NCBI RefSeq assembly: GCF_003666685.1
Contig: NZ_RCIZ01000003.1
Span: 62,001 to 126,000 of the forward strand
Direction: 5' to 3'
Source of the DNA: Mesorhizobium sp. YM1C-6-2
Lineage (GTDB): Bacteria > Pseudomonadota > Alphaproteobacteria > Rhizobiales > Rhizobiaceae
Length of the DNA: 64,000 nt
Both the position numbers and the translations under genes were made by a program. Positions within the stretch are counted from its first letter, which is position 1; each line of letters opens with the position of its first letter. Shown piece by piece: positions 19,898-27,964 of the stretch. The notes beneath the pieces are model-generated. The model saw only the letters and a program-made list of their open reading frames with translations. It was not told where the DNA came from and made no database searches.

Positions 19898-20827
19898 ATG
19901 GGAAGAAAGGTCATCATCACCTGTGCGGTGACAGGGTCGATCCACACGCCGACCATGAGCCCGCATCTGCCGATCACGCCCAACGAGATCGTCGAGGCGT
20001 CCGTCGGCGCGGCGGAGGCCGGCGCGTCGGTCATCCATCTCCATGCGCGCGACCCGGAGACCGGCAAGCCGTCGCCCGACCCGCGCCTGTTCATGGACTT
20101 CCTGCCGCGCATCAAGCAGCAGACCAACGCGGTCATGAACATCTCGACCGGCGGCGGGCTGAAGATGTCGCTGGAGGAGCGGTTGGAAGCGGCACATGCG
20201 GCACAACCCGAGCTCTGCTCGCTCAACATGGGCTCGATGAACTTCGTGCTCAGCCAGATCGTGCCGAAATATTCCGAATGGAAATATGACTGGGAGAAGC
20301 CATATCTGGAGGGCACCAAGCAGGGCATCGTCTCCAACACCTTCGAGCAGATCGAGCGCATCATCGTCGAGGTCGGCCAGGCCTATGGCACGCGCTTCGA
20401 GTTCGAGTGCTACGATGTCAGTCATCTCTACGCGCTGGCGCATTTCCTTGACCGCAAGCTTCTGACGCCGCCGCTCTTCGTGCAGACGATCTTCGGGTTG
20501 CTCGGCGGTATCGGGGCCGACCCGGAGGACATGATGCATATGCGCCGCACCGCCGACCGCCTGTTTGGCGGTGATTACATGTGGTCGATCCTGGCAGCCG
20601 GAAAACATCAGATGGGACTCTGCACGATGGGCGCCGTGATGGGCGGCAATGTGCGCGTCGGCCTGGAAGACAGCCTGTATCTCGGCAAGGGACAACTGGC
20701 GAAAAGCAATGCCGAGCAGGTGGCGAAGATCAAGCGCATACTCGGCGAACTGTCCCTCGATGTTGCCACGCCGGACGAAGCGCGTAATCTCCTGAAGCTC
20801 AAGGGCGGGGACGAGGTAGCGTTTTGA
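19898..20827 (+). CDS. Beta-keto acid cleavage enzyme (BKACE, DUF849 family)
   Basis: BKACE enzymes condense a beta-keto acid with acetyl-CoA and split it to acetoacetate and a new acyl-CoA, using zinc in a TIM barrel. The 309-aa protein shows KVIITCAVTGSIHTPTMSPH, the metal-binding VIHLHARDPETGKPSPD (His-x-His, about residues 47-49), MNISTGGG, EFECYDVSHLYAL, and NVRVGLEDSLYLGKG near the end. Well-known members act on 3-keto-5-aminohexanoate or dehydrocarnitine. Here no carnitine dehydrogenase is nearby and the keto acid could come from the aminotransferase instead. The gene follows the ATPase by 42 bp. Confidence 0.92.
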   Translation: MGRKVIITCAVTGSIHTPTMSPHLPITPNEIVEASVGAAEAGASVIHLHARDPETGKPSPDPRLFMDFLPRIKQQTNAVMNISTGGGLKMSLEERLEAAHAAQPELCSLNMGSMNFVLSQIVPKYSEWKYDWEKPYLEGTKQGIVSNTFEQIERIIVEVGQAYGTRFEFECYDVSHLYALAHFLDRKLLTPPLFVQTIFGLLGGIGADPEDMMHMRRTADRLFGGDYMWSILAAGKHQMGLCTMGAVMGGNVRVGLEDSLYLGKGQLAKSNAEQVAKIKRILGELSLDVATPDEARNLLKLKGGDEVAF

Positions 20828-21261
20828 CGGACAGCCGAAGAGATGGCGTCATTACCTATGTCGGCGTCGCGCATCCGTGGATGTGCGACACCATGGGGCA
20901 CATGAATGTGCGCCATTACATGGCCATGTTCGACGACGCCAGTTTCCAGTTGCTTGGCAGGCTGACCGGCGTCGAGAAGGACAGGTCGCTCGGCTGGGCC
21001 GATGTCCGCCACGAGATCGAATACCGGCACGAGACGCCCGCCGGCACGCTGATCACAATCCGCTCGCAGGTCACACGCATCGGGCGGACATCGGTCACCT
21101 ATCGCCACGTCATGGCCGGCTCGCTCGAAGGCGAACTCCACGCCGAGGCGACGGTGACCTCCGTCCGCTTCGATCTCGTCGCGCGCAAATCGCTGGCGGT
21201 CGATGCCGATCTGCGCCAACGCGCCGAACGGCTTCTTCTCGACACCGGAAGTTCCCCCTGA
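20824..21261 (+). CDS. Acyl-CoA thioesterase, hotdog fold (4HBT type)
   Basis: The 145-aa protein has the hotdog thioesterase pattern: VAHPWMCDTMGHMNVRHYMA (about 14-33, with the active-site Asp/His neighbourhood), then a long central helix and beta strands (EIEYRHETPAGTLITIRSQV). It would hydrolyse the acyl-CoA made by BKACE, as betainyl-CoA thioesterases do after dehydrocarnitine cleavage. The frame opens with TTG at 20824 inside the BKACE stop codon, and no in-frame ATG lies near, so translational coupling is likely. It is the last gene of the plus arm. Confidence 0.85.
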   Translation: MTDSRRDGVITYVGVAHPWMCDTMGHMNVRHYMAMFDDASFQLLGRLTGVEKDRSLGWADVRHEIEYRHETPAGTLITIRSQVTRIGRTSVTYRHVMAGSLEGELHAEATVTSVRFDLVARKSLAVDADLRQRAERLLLDTGSSP

Positions 21262-21301
21262 ACGGCAAGGATGCGCCGCACGCGTGGTCGCTGGGCGCCT
21301 C

Positions 21302-21352
21302 TTGAACGAAAAGGTGTTTCGCGCTATCCACGCTTAAGTAACTATACAGTTA
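21302..21352 (+). promoter_or_regulatory. Promoter with overlapping inverted repeat before DUF993 gene
   Basis: TTGAAC (21302-21307) and TATCCA (21325-21330) are 17 bp apart. Just downstream, TAACT-ATAC-AGTTA (21339-21352) forms an inverted repeat near the expected transcription start. An AT-rich palindrome there fits an operator, most simply for the TetR protein encoded after the DUF993 gene. Confidence 0.5.
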
Positions 21353-21371
21353 TTTATGCGGGCGTGAAAAA

Positions 21372-22535
21372 ATGCTCAGCTTGAACCTGCCGACGGCGGA
21401 CGGCCGCATCGAGCCCTACAAGCTTGCCGGCGAGCCCTGTCGTCCGCCGGCCCATGCCGCGCCCTGGAACAGGCGGGTCTTCGCCGCGGCGCATGTGGTG
21501 GTCGATCCCTTCGCCGACATCGATCCGACGCTTGGCACGGCCATCGACTGGGAACGCACGCTGGCGTTCCGTGACCATCTCTGGGGACTGGGCTTCGGCG
21601 TCGCCGAGGCCATGGACACGGCGCAGCGCGGCATGGGGCTCGACTGGCCGCACGCGCTGGAGCTGGTGCAGCGGGCTGCACGGTCCGCAAAGGCGCGTGG
21701 CGCGGCCATCGCCAGCGGCGCCGGCACCGACCACCTGCCCGAATCCGACAGCCCGACGCTCGACGCCGTCACCGAGGCCTACCTCATGCAGTGCGAGGCG
21801 ATCGAGGCCGCCGGCAGCCAGGTCATCCTCATGGCGAGCCGCGCTCTGGCAAAGGCGGCGCGCGGGCCGGACGACTATGTCCGAGTCTACGGCAAGGTTC
21901 TGACCCAGTTGCAGCAGCCGGCCATCCTGCACTGGCTTGGCGACATGTTCGATCCGGCGCTTGCCGGATATTGGGGGACCGACGATGTCGCCGCGGCAAT
22001 GGCGACCGCGCTCAAGGTCATCCGCGAAAACAGCGCGAAGGTCGACGGCATCAAGATTTCGCTGCTTTCGGCGGAGCGCGAGATCGAGATGCGGCGGACG
22101 CTGCCGCAAGGCGTCGTCATGTATACCGGCGACGACTTCAACTACCCCGATCTGATCGCTGGCGACAAGCAGGGATATTCCCACGCGCTGCTCGGCATTT
22201 TCGATCCGATAGCACCTGTCGCTGCGACCGCGCTCGAAGCGCTGGCGTCGGGCGACCGCGGTCGCTACGACGCGTTGATGGCGCCGACCGTTCCACTGTC
22301 TCGCCACATCTTCCGGGCGCCTACCCGCTTCTACAAGACGGGCGTCGTCTTCCTCGCCTATCTCAACGGCTTCCAGGACCATTTTACCATGCTGGCCGGG
22401 CAGGAGAACACGCGCTCGACGCTGCATCTCGCCGAGCTGCTACGGCTCGCCGATCGGGCGGGCGTGCTGCTCGATCCCGACAGGGCGGTTGCCCGCGCCA
22501 GGCCCGTTTTTGCTGCCCGCGGCGTTGCCTGTTGA
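21372..22535 (+). CDS. DUF993 family protein (dihydrodipicolinate synthase-like)
   Basis: The 387-aa protein matches my recollection of DUF993 proteins, predicted TIM-barrel enzymes distantly related to the dihydrodipicolinate synthase/N-acetylneuraminate lyase group. Visible blocks are AAHVVVDPFADIDP, a WERTLAFRDHLWGLGFGVAEAM helix pair, SQVILMASRALAKAA and GVVMYTGDDFNYPDLIAGD. A catalytic Lys may be the one in VDGIKISLLS (about residue 230). The reaction is not known. It has its own promoter and is followed 4 bp later by a TetR gene, so the pair is a two-gene unit separate from the BKACE locus. Confidence 0.75.
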   Translation: MLSLNLPTADGRIEPYKLAGEPCRPPAHAAPWNRRVFAAAHVVVDPFADIDPTLGTAIDWERTLAFRDHLWGLGFGVAEAMDTAQRGMGLDWPHALELVQRAARSAKARGAAIASGAGTDHLPESDSPTLDAVTEAYLMQCEAIEAAGSQVILMASRALAKAARGPDDYVRVYGKVLTQLQQPAILHWLGDMFDPALAGYWGTDDVAAAMATALKVIRENSAKVDGIKISLLSAEREIEMRRTLPQGVVMYTGDDFNYPDLIAGDKQGYSHALLGIFDPIAPVAATALEALASGDRGRYDALMAPTVPLSRHIFRAPTRFYKTGVVFLAYLNGFQDHFTMLAGQENTRSTLHLAELLRLADRAGVLLDPDRAVARARPVFAARGVAC

Positions 22536-22539
22536 GGCG

Positions 22540-23199
22540 ATGACGTCGGCGGTGAAGCGAAGCAAGGTCGTCGGTCGGGAGGTGCGGCGCCGCGATCCCG
22601 ATCGCGCGCGGGCTTCCATCCTTGCCGCGGCGACCGCGGAGTTCGCCGCTCTCGGTCTCGGCGGCGCGCGCGTCGACGCTATTGCCGACCAGGCCGGCAT
22701 CAACAAGCGCATGCTCTACCATTATTTCGGCACCAAGGATGACCTCTATCGCGCTGTGCTCGAGGAGGCCTATGCCGCCATCCGGGCGGCGGAAGGCGAG
22801 ATCGTGCTCGGGCGCGGCAGTCCGGCAGAGGCCATGCGCGAACTCGTGCTGTTCACGTGGCGCTACTATCGCGAGCATCCGGAGTTCCTGAGCCTGCTGG
22901 CGACGGAGAACGTCAACAAGGGCGCGGCGCTGGGCGGCTCGGCGAGGATCCGCGCGTTGAACTCGCCGCTGATCGCGAAGATAGGATCGCTGCTCGACCA
23001 AGGCGTGGCGGAAGGGAAGTTCCGACGCGGCGTCGACCCCTTCAAGCTCTATGTGTCGATCGCCTCGCTCTGCTTCTTCTATCTCGCCAACCGCTGGACG
23101 CTCGGTGTCAGTTTCGGACGGGACCTTTCCGAGCCGGCTGAAATCGAAGCGTGGGGCGAGCACGTCGTCGGCGTCATCCTGGGCTATCTGCGGCCATGA
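22540..23199 (+). CDS. TetR family transcriptional regulator
   Basis: The 219-aa protein has the TetR helix-turn-helix at about residues 20-70 (RARASILAAATAEFAALGLG, then ARVDAIADQAGINKRMLYHY) and a helical C-terminal domain. ATG 22540 is chosen. GAGG lies only 2 bp before it, and a GTG 12 bp later is an alternative. It is 4 bp downstream of the DUF993 gene and probably represses that transcript through the inverted repeat at 21339-21352. Confidence 0.88.
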   Translation: MTSAVKRSKVVGREVRRRDPDRARASILAAATAEFAALGLGGARVDAIADQAGINKRMLYHYFGTKDDLYRAVLEEAYAAIRAAEGEIVLGRGSPAEAMRELVLFTWRYYREHPEFLSLLATENVNKGAALGGSARIRALNSPLIAKIGSLLDQGVAEGKFRRGVDPFKLYVSIASLCFFYLANRWTLGVSFGRDLSEPAEIEAWGEHVVGVILGYLRP

Positions 23200-23209
23200 G
23201 GTGATCCGG

Positions 23210-23971
23210 CTAGCGGGCAGCGTCCACGTTTGCCTCGAACCCGGCCAGCCATCGGTGAACGCTCGCGACGTCAGGCAGCGCGAACCCGGCTTCCGTCCCT
23301 CCCTGAGGGCGCACGCGGATGGAGACGCCGTTCAAGGCGTTCACATATTCGAAGCCGGCTTCGTCCGAGACATCGTCGCCGAGGAACACCGGCAGCCTGC
23401 CTGCAAAAGGACTTGCCTCCATGAAGCGCTCGATCGCGGCGCTCTTCAGCGCTTCGAGCGGCATGAATTCGAGTCCGGCATGGCCGGCCACGATACGATA
23501 GCCCTCGGGGAGCCGAGCCAGCGCCTCCTCGGCCGCCGCCTTGACCTCGGGCAAAGCTGCGGGCGCCGCGCGGGTATGTATCGCCAGCACCGCGCCCTTG
23601 CGTTCGAAATAGATGCCTTCGGTGGTGTGGAACCGGTGCTGCAGATGGTCGGCGACTGCTGCGAGGTCTTCCGGTTCGCCGGCGCTCTCGACCGGCCCCT
23701 CGGGCGTCAGCCGATGCTCCAGCCCGTAGAGCCCAGCAGTCGGCAGATGCAGCGGCGCGAACAGGCGGTCGACCATGGCGATGTTGCGCCCCGTGACGAA
23801 GGCCACGGCGCCGCCGAGCGAGCGCGCGATTGACCCGAGCAGGCCACGCAGCCGATCGTCGACGCGCACGTCCTCCGGATGCGGCCGGTGCTCGAGGAGC
23901 GTGCCGTCTATGTCGAGAAAAAGCGCGATGTCCCGTCCCTTCAGGTCGTCGGGCGGCGGTTGTGTGGTCAT
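23210..23971 (-). CDS. otsB: Trehalose-6-phosphate phosphatase
   Basis: OtsB removes phosphate from trehalose 6-phosphate, giving the stress protectant trehalose. The 253-aa HAD-family protein has the nucleophile motif LFLDIDGTLLEHRPHP at about residues 16-31 (first Asp nucleophile). It also has VTGRN at about 59, and the C-terminal motif FLGDDVSDEAGFEYVN with the metal-binding Asp pair. Its ATG overlaps the otsA stop by 4 bp. It is the last gene of the trehalose/glucan operon. Confidence 0.95.
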   Translation of the reverse strand: MTTQPPPDDLKGRDIALFLDIDGTLLEHRPHPEDVRVDDRLRGLLGSIARSLGGAVAFVTGRNIAMVDRLFAPLHLPTAGLYGLEHRLTPEGPVESAGEPEDLAAVADHLQHRFHTTEGIYFERKGAVLAIHTRAAPAALPEVKAAAEEALARLPEGYRIVAGHAGLEFMPLEALKSAAIERFMEASPFAGRLPVFLGDDVSDEAGFEYVNALNGVSIRVRPQGGTEAGFALPDVASVHRWLAGFEANVDAAR

Positions 23972-25680
23972 GCAGTCCGTATTCCTTCTCCGGAGAATGT
24001 CAGCCCGGCCGGCGTCGCCGACGGCGCGCGCCTGCGGATGCGCGCGGCGTCGAGCAGCATCGAGCCGGCCCAGCGGAAGACGTTGTTTGTCCTGACCGTC
24101 TCGCGCAGCAGCCGCATGCGCTCGCGGATCTCTTCGGGGTCCATGGTCAGCGCATGGAAGAAGGCCTCGCCCATGCCGGCCGCGTCAAAGGGATTGACCA
24201 GCAGAGCCTCGGGGAGCTCCCGCGAGGCGCCGGCAAAGCTGCTCAGCACCAGCACGCCCTGCTCGTCGTCGCGTGCGGCGACGAATTCCTTGGCGACCAG
24301 GTTCATGCCGTCATGCAGGCTGGAAACGACGCAGAGGTCGGCGGCCCGGTAGAGCTCGAAAAGCTCCGACTGGTCGTGATGCTCGTCGAGCATGATGACG
24401 GGCTGATAGCCGTCGCGGCCATAGCGTTCGTTGATCTCAGCAACGAGGCGCAGGCATTCCTGGTGCAGCCTCCGGTAGGAGGGAAGCGTGCTGCGGCTGG
24501 GGGCGGCCACCTGCAGGAAGACCACCCGGCCGATCCAGTCGGAGTGCTGCTGGAAGAACTCGTCCAGAGCCCGGAAGCGGTCGAGTATGCCCTTGGTGTA
24601 GTCGAGCCTCTCGACGCCGAGCGCCAACTTCATGTCGGCGGGCAGGTCGAATTTCTGGAAGACGCGTTCGCGCGCGCTTCGCGCCGAAGGCGGGCGTTCC
24701 TCCGGCCATTCGATGGAGATCGGATAGGGGTGCACGGCCGTCGCATTGCCGCCGTAGGAGATCGACGAATCCTCGCGGTCGATGCGCGACTCCAGGAGCC
24801 GGTCGACGCTGTCGAGGAAGTTGTTGCAGTGGAGCTGTATGTGGAAGCCGACGATCGAGCTGCCGAGCAGCCCGTCGAGAATCTCCTCGCGCCACGGGCA
24901 GACGCCGAACACCTCGGCGTTCGGCCAAGGTATGTGCCAGAAGGTGATGATCACCGCTTCCGGCAGTTTTTCGCGAATGAGCCGGGGCAGCAGCGCGAAA
25001 TGATAATCCTGGACCAGGATGACCGGCCGGTCGGTCTTGGCCTCCTGCAGCACCACCTCGGCGAACTTGCGGTTGACGGCCTGGTAGCATTCCCAGTCGG
25101 CGGCGCGGAAGATCGGGCGCGTGAAGGCGATGTGGCAGAGCGGCCAGAGGCCTTCATTCGCAAAGCCGGAATAATAGCCCTTGTATTCCTCTTCGGTGAG
25201 CCAGACGCGTCTCAGCGTATAGGCAGGGTTGGAAGGCGGCACCGCCAGCCGGTCGCCGGCGTCGACCGTTTCCATGTCGGCGGAGCCGCTGCCATGCGCG
25301 ATCCATGTGCCGGCGCAGGTGCGCGTGATGGGCTCGAGCGCGGAGACCAGTCCGCTCGCCGGAACCTGCAACTGGATCCTGCCGCGAACGCGTTCGTGCA
25401 CATAGGGCTCGCGGTTCGACACCACGATGAGATCGCCGTCAGGCAGCTCCGTCCGCAGGATCTGGCGCAGCATTTCGGGCGACCAGTGCACGAGCGCGTC
25501 CTCGGCCGCCGTCAGCCTCTCCGTTTCGCGCAAGGGGCCGACAGCAGCAGCGCTCACGGCTTCGCGCTCGGCGGCGCCGCGACCGGATCTCCTGAATGTC
25601 AGAACGAGAGCGAATGCGGAGAGAGCGAGGCTGCCGAGTACGATCAGCCATAGTGCAGTCATCGAAATTTGCGACGTCAT
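23968..25680 (-). CDS. otsA: Trehalose-6-phosphate synthase with N-terminal membrane segment
   Basis: OtsA (GT20) joins UDP-glucose and glucose 6-phosphate. The 570-aa product starts with a predicted membrane helix (ALWLIVLGSLALSAFALVLT, about residues 9-28) and an 80-residue spacer before the catalytic part. The GT20 core includes LIVVSNREPYVHERVRG, LVQDYHFALLPRLIRE, FWHIPWPNAEVFGVCPWR, VERLDYTKGILDRFRAL, and the nucleotide-sugar Glu region SLHDGMNLVAKEFVAA. E. coli OtsA (474 aa) has no membrane helix. ATG 25680 is preferred over a TTG at 25692. It follows the debranching-enzyme gene by 97 bp. Glucosylglycerol-phosphate synthase is a less likely alternative given the adjacent otsB. Confidence 0.93.
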   Translation of the reverse strand: MTSQISMTALWLIVLGSLALSAFALVLTFRRSGRGAAEREAVSAAAVGPLRETERLTAAEDALVHWSPEMLRQILRTELPDGDLIVVSNREPYVHERVRGRIQLQVPASGLVSALEPITRTCAGTWIAHGSGSADMETVDAGDRLAVPPSNPAYTLRRVWLTEEEYKGYYSGFANEGLWPLCHIAFTRPIFRAADWECYQAVNRKFAEVVLQEAKTDRPVILVQDYHFALLPRLIREKLPEAVIITFWHIPWPNAEVFGVCPWREEILDGLLGSSIVGFHIQLHCNNFLDSVDRLLESRIDREDSSISYGGNATAVHPYPISIEWPEERPPSARSARERVFQKFDLPADMKLALGVERLDYTKGILDRFRALDEFFQQHSDWIGRVVFLQVAAPSRSTLPSYRRLHQECLRLVAEINERYGRDGYQPVIMLDEHHDQSELFELYRAADLCVVSSLHDGMNLVAKEFVAARDDEQGVLVLSSFAGASRELPEALLVNPFDAAGMGEAFFHALTMDPEEIRERMRLLRETVRTNNVFRWAGSMLLDAARIRRRAPSATPAGLTFSGEGIRTA

Positions 25681-25777
25681 TTCCCAGTCCAAAACGCCCC
25701 GAAACGCCGGGCGAACTCAAAGGCCCCGAAGGCGGGGCGACACGGGACGTAACCGCCGCTCAGCGGCAATGGTTCCA

Positions 25778-27964
25778 TCACGATCTGACGATCAGCGGCA
25801 CCAGTCCCTCATGCTGGCGGTCGAGGTAGCAGGCGACCCGGTCGCCGACGCGACGGAAATGCACGTCCGCGGTAACCTGTCCGACGCTGAGGCGGCGCAC
25901 CGTCAGGCTGTCTATGCCGATCGGCAGACGCGGCCGGTCGACGATTATCTCGCCAGCCCAGCCGTCGACGCGAAGGCCCAGGCAGGCCTGCAGCATCATG
26001 AAGGGAGCGCCGGCCGACCAAGCCTGCGGCAGGCAGGCGACGGGATAGGCCACGGGCGCCTCGCCCGGCGAGCGCACGAAACCGCAAAACAGCTCCGGCA
26101 GCCGCATCTGGAACTGGACGGCGGCTTCGAACATGCTGCTCGTCAGCCTGACAACGGCGTCGCGCCCGCCGTAGCGCGCCAGCCCGGCGCCACAGATCGC
26201 CGTGTCATGCGGCCAGATCGAGCCGTTGTGATAGGACATCGGATTGAACGGCATCTCGTCGTCGGCGAGGGTACGGATGCCCCAGCCGTTGTAGAAATGC
26301 CCCGACAGCAGCTGCTCGGCCACACGCGCCGCGCGTTCGGGGCCGGGCAGGCCGACGAACAGCAGATGGCCGGCGTTCGATGCGCGAACCGCGCATTGGT
26401 CGCCGTTGCCGTCGATCGCTATGCAGTAGTAGCCGGCATCCTCCATCCAGAACCTGGCCTCGACCGAAGCGCGCAACGTCTCCGCCCGCTCCGACCACCC
26501 TTCCGCAAGCTCTTCCTCGCCACGCTGGCGCGCCAGTTCGGCCATGCCCTTGAGGGCTGCGAAGACGTAACCCTGGACTTCCACCAGGGCGATCGGCCCG
26601 GCCGGGATGCGGCCGTCGGCATGGAAGACGGAATCGTGGCTGTCCTTCCATCCCTGGTTGGACAGACCGGTGCCGGCGGCGCGCTGATAGGTGACGAATC
26701 CGTCCGGCGACCTTGCCGCCACCGCCTCGATCCAGGCGGTCGCCGCGAGCAGCGAGGGCCACAAGGCGTCGACGAATTCCGTGTCGCCCATGCGCTGCGC
26801 GTAGGCGGTCGCGAGATAGATGTAGAGCGGGGTCGTGTCGACGCCGCCATAATAGCGGCCGAAGGGAAGCTCGCGCAGCGCGGCCATCTCGCCCTTGCGC
26901 GTCTCGTGCATGATCTTGCCGGGTTCGGAATCGCTGAAGGGCGCCGTTTCCGTCGCCTGGTGGCGGGCCAGGAAGGTCAGCACGCCGCGCGCCAGGCTGG
27001 GGTCGAGCCACAACATCTGAAGCGCCGAAATGACGCCGTCGCGGCCGAATGCGGTGGAGAACCAGGGAATGCCGGCATAGGGATAGGGGCCAGTCTCCAG
27101 GTCGGTGGTCAGCAGTGCGATGTCGGAGCGCGCCCGCACGAGCCAGTCGTTGAACACGCGGCCCGAGCTCTGCACCGTTGCGCCGAGCCGGCGTTTCGAC
27201 CGCATGGCATAGCGCGCTCTCGCGGCGGCGGCCCGGAAACGCTGGCGCGACGGGTCGGCCGGCTCGGCGCCGATCTCGACGAAGACCGAGCGGCGTGCGC
27301 GCGGCGCGACCTCGAAGGCGAAGTCCGCACTTTCATAGGTGAGGGCCACCGGCGCGTCCGAGAAGGCGATGGCCGATTCCCGGACCAGCCCGTCGAGCCC
27401 CTCGTAGCGGAACCGGACCGAATGTCCGGCCGCCTCCGCATCGCGCGAGACACCGCGCCGGCTGCGCGTCGAGCCGCGCACCTCGAACATGTCGCGGAAG
27501 TCGGCGGCGAATTCGAAACGCAGCGGCACCGTGAGCGAGCGGCCCCAATAGTTGGTGACCGTCACGCGCTCGTAGAGCCGTTCGTGCCAGAGGAAGCGGC
27601 TGCGCTCGATATGGATCACGCCGTGCGGCACGCCGTCGGCCGCATGGCCCCGGTTGCTGAGATTGGCGGTGAAAAGGATGTTGTCCTGCGAGAGCGAGGC
27701 GCCGAGCAGCGACGGCTGATGACCTGCGACCTTGAGCCGGAAAAGCGACAGCACGCGCGTGTCGTTGATGAACAGCCCGTCGCCCATGCCCCGGATGTCG
27801 CCATGCGCGTCGGCGACGACGAAGCAGTCCTCGTGCTTCAGCGCGAACTGGCGATGGGGCTCGCGCGGACTTGCGTCGTCGAGTGCGGCGAGCGCGACCG
27901 CAGGATCGAGCTGCCGCTCGTCCATGGTCCGCGGTTCGGCCGCCGCTGCCGTCCCGGCGGTCAT
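25778..27964 (-). CDS. Amylo-alpha-1,6-glucosidase / glycogen debranching-type protein
   Basis: The 728-aa protein has an N-terminal beta domain of the GDE_N_bis type (FVVADAHGDIRGMGDGLFIN, DTRVLSLFRLKV). A C-terminal (alpha/alpha)6 glycosidase domain follows (GIPWFSTAFGRDGVISALQM, YYGGVDTTPLYIYLATAYAQ, MSYHNGSIWPHDTAICGAGL). These proteins act on alpha-glucosidic bonds in glycogen-like glucans. Its start overlaps the glycosyltransferase stop by 4 bp, placing it in the trehalose operon. It could supply glucose units for trehalose or trim a glucan under stress. No signal peptide is seen. Confidence 0.9.
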   Translation of the reverse strand: MTAGTAAAAEPRTMDERQLDPAVALAALDDASPREPHRQFALKHEDCFVVADAHGDIRGMGDGLFINDTRVLSLFRLKVAGHQPSLLGASLSQDNILFTANLSNRGHAADGVPHGVIHIERSRFLWHERLYERVTVTNYWGRSLTVPLRFEFAADFRDMFEVRGSTRSRRGVSRDAEAAGHSVRFRYEGLDGLVRESAIAFSDAPVALTYESADFAFEVAPRARRSVFVEIGAEPADPSRQRFRAAAARARYAMRSKRRLGATVQSSGRVFNDWLVRARSDIALLTTDLETGPYPYAGIPWFSTAFGRDGVISALQMLWLDPSLARGVLTFLARHQATETAPFSDSEPGKIMHETRKGEMAALRELPFGRYYGGVDTTPLYIYLATAYAQRMGDTEFVDALWPSLLAATAWIEAVAARSPDGFVTYQRAAGTGLSNQGWKDSHDSVFHADGRIPAGPIALVEVQGYVFAALKGMAELARQRGEEELAEGWSERAETLRASVEARFWMEDAGYYCIAIDGNGDQCAVRASNAGHLLFVGLPGPERAARVAEQLLSGHFYNGWGIRTLADDEMPFNPMSYHNGSIWPHDTAICGAGLARYGGRDAVVRLTSSMFEAAVQFQMRLPELFCGFVRSPGEAPVAYPVACLPQAWSAGAPFMMLQACLGLRVDGWAGEIIVDRPRLPIGIDSLTVRRLSVGQVTADVHFRRVGDRVACYLDRQHEGLVPLIVRS

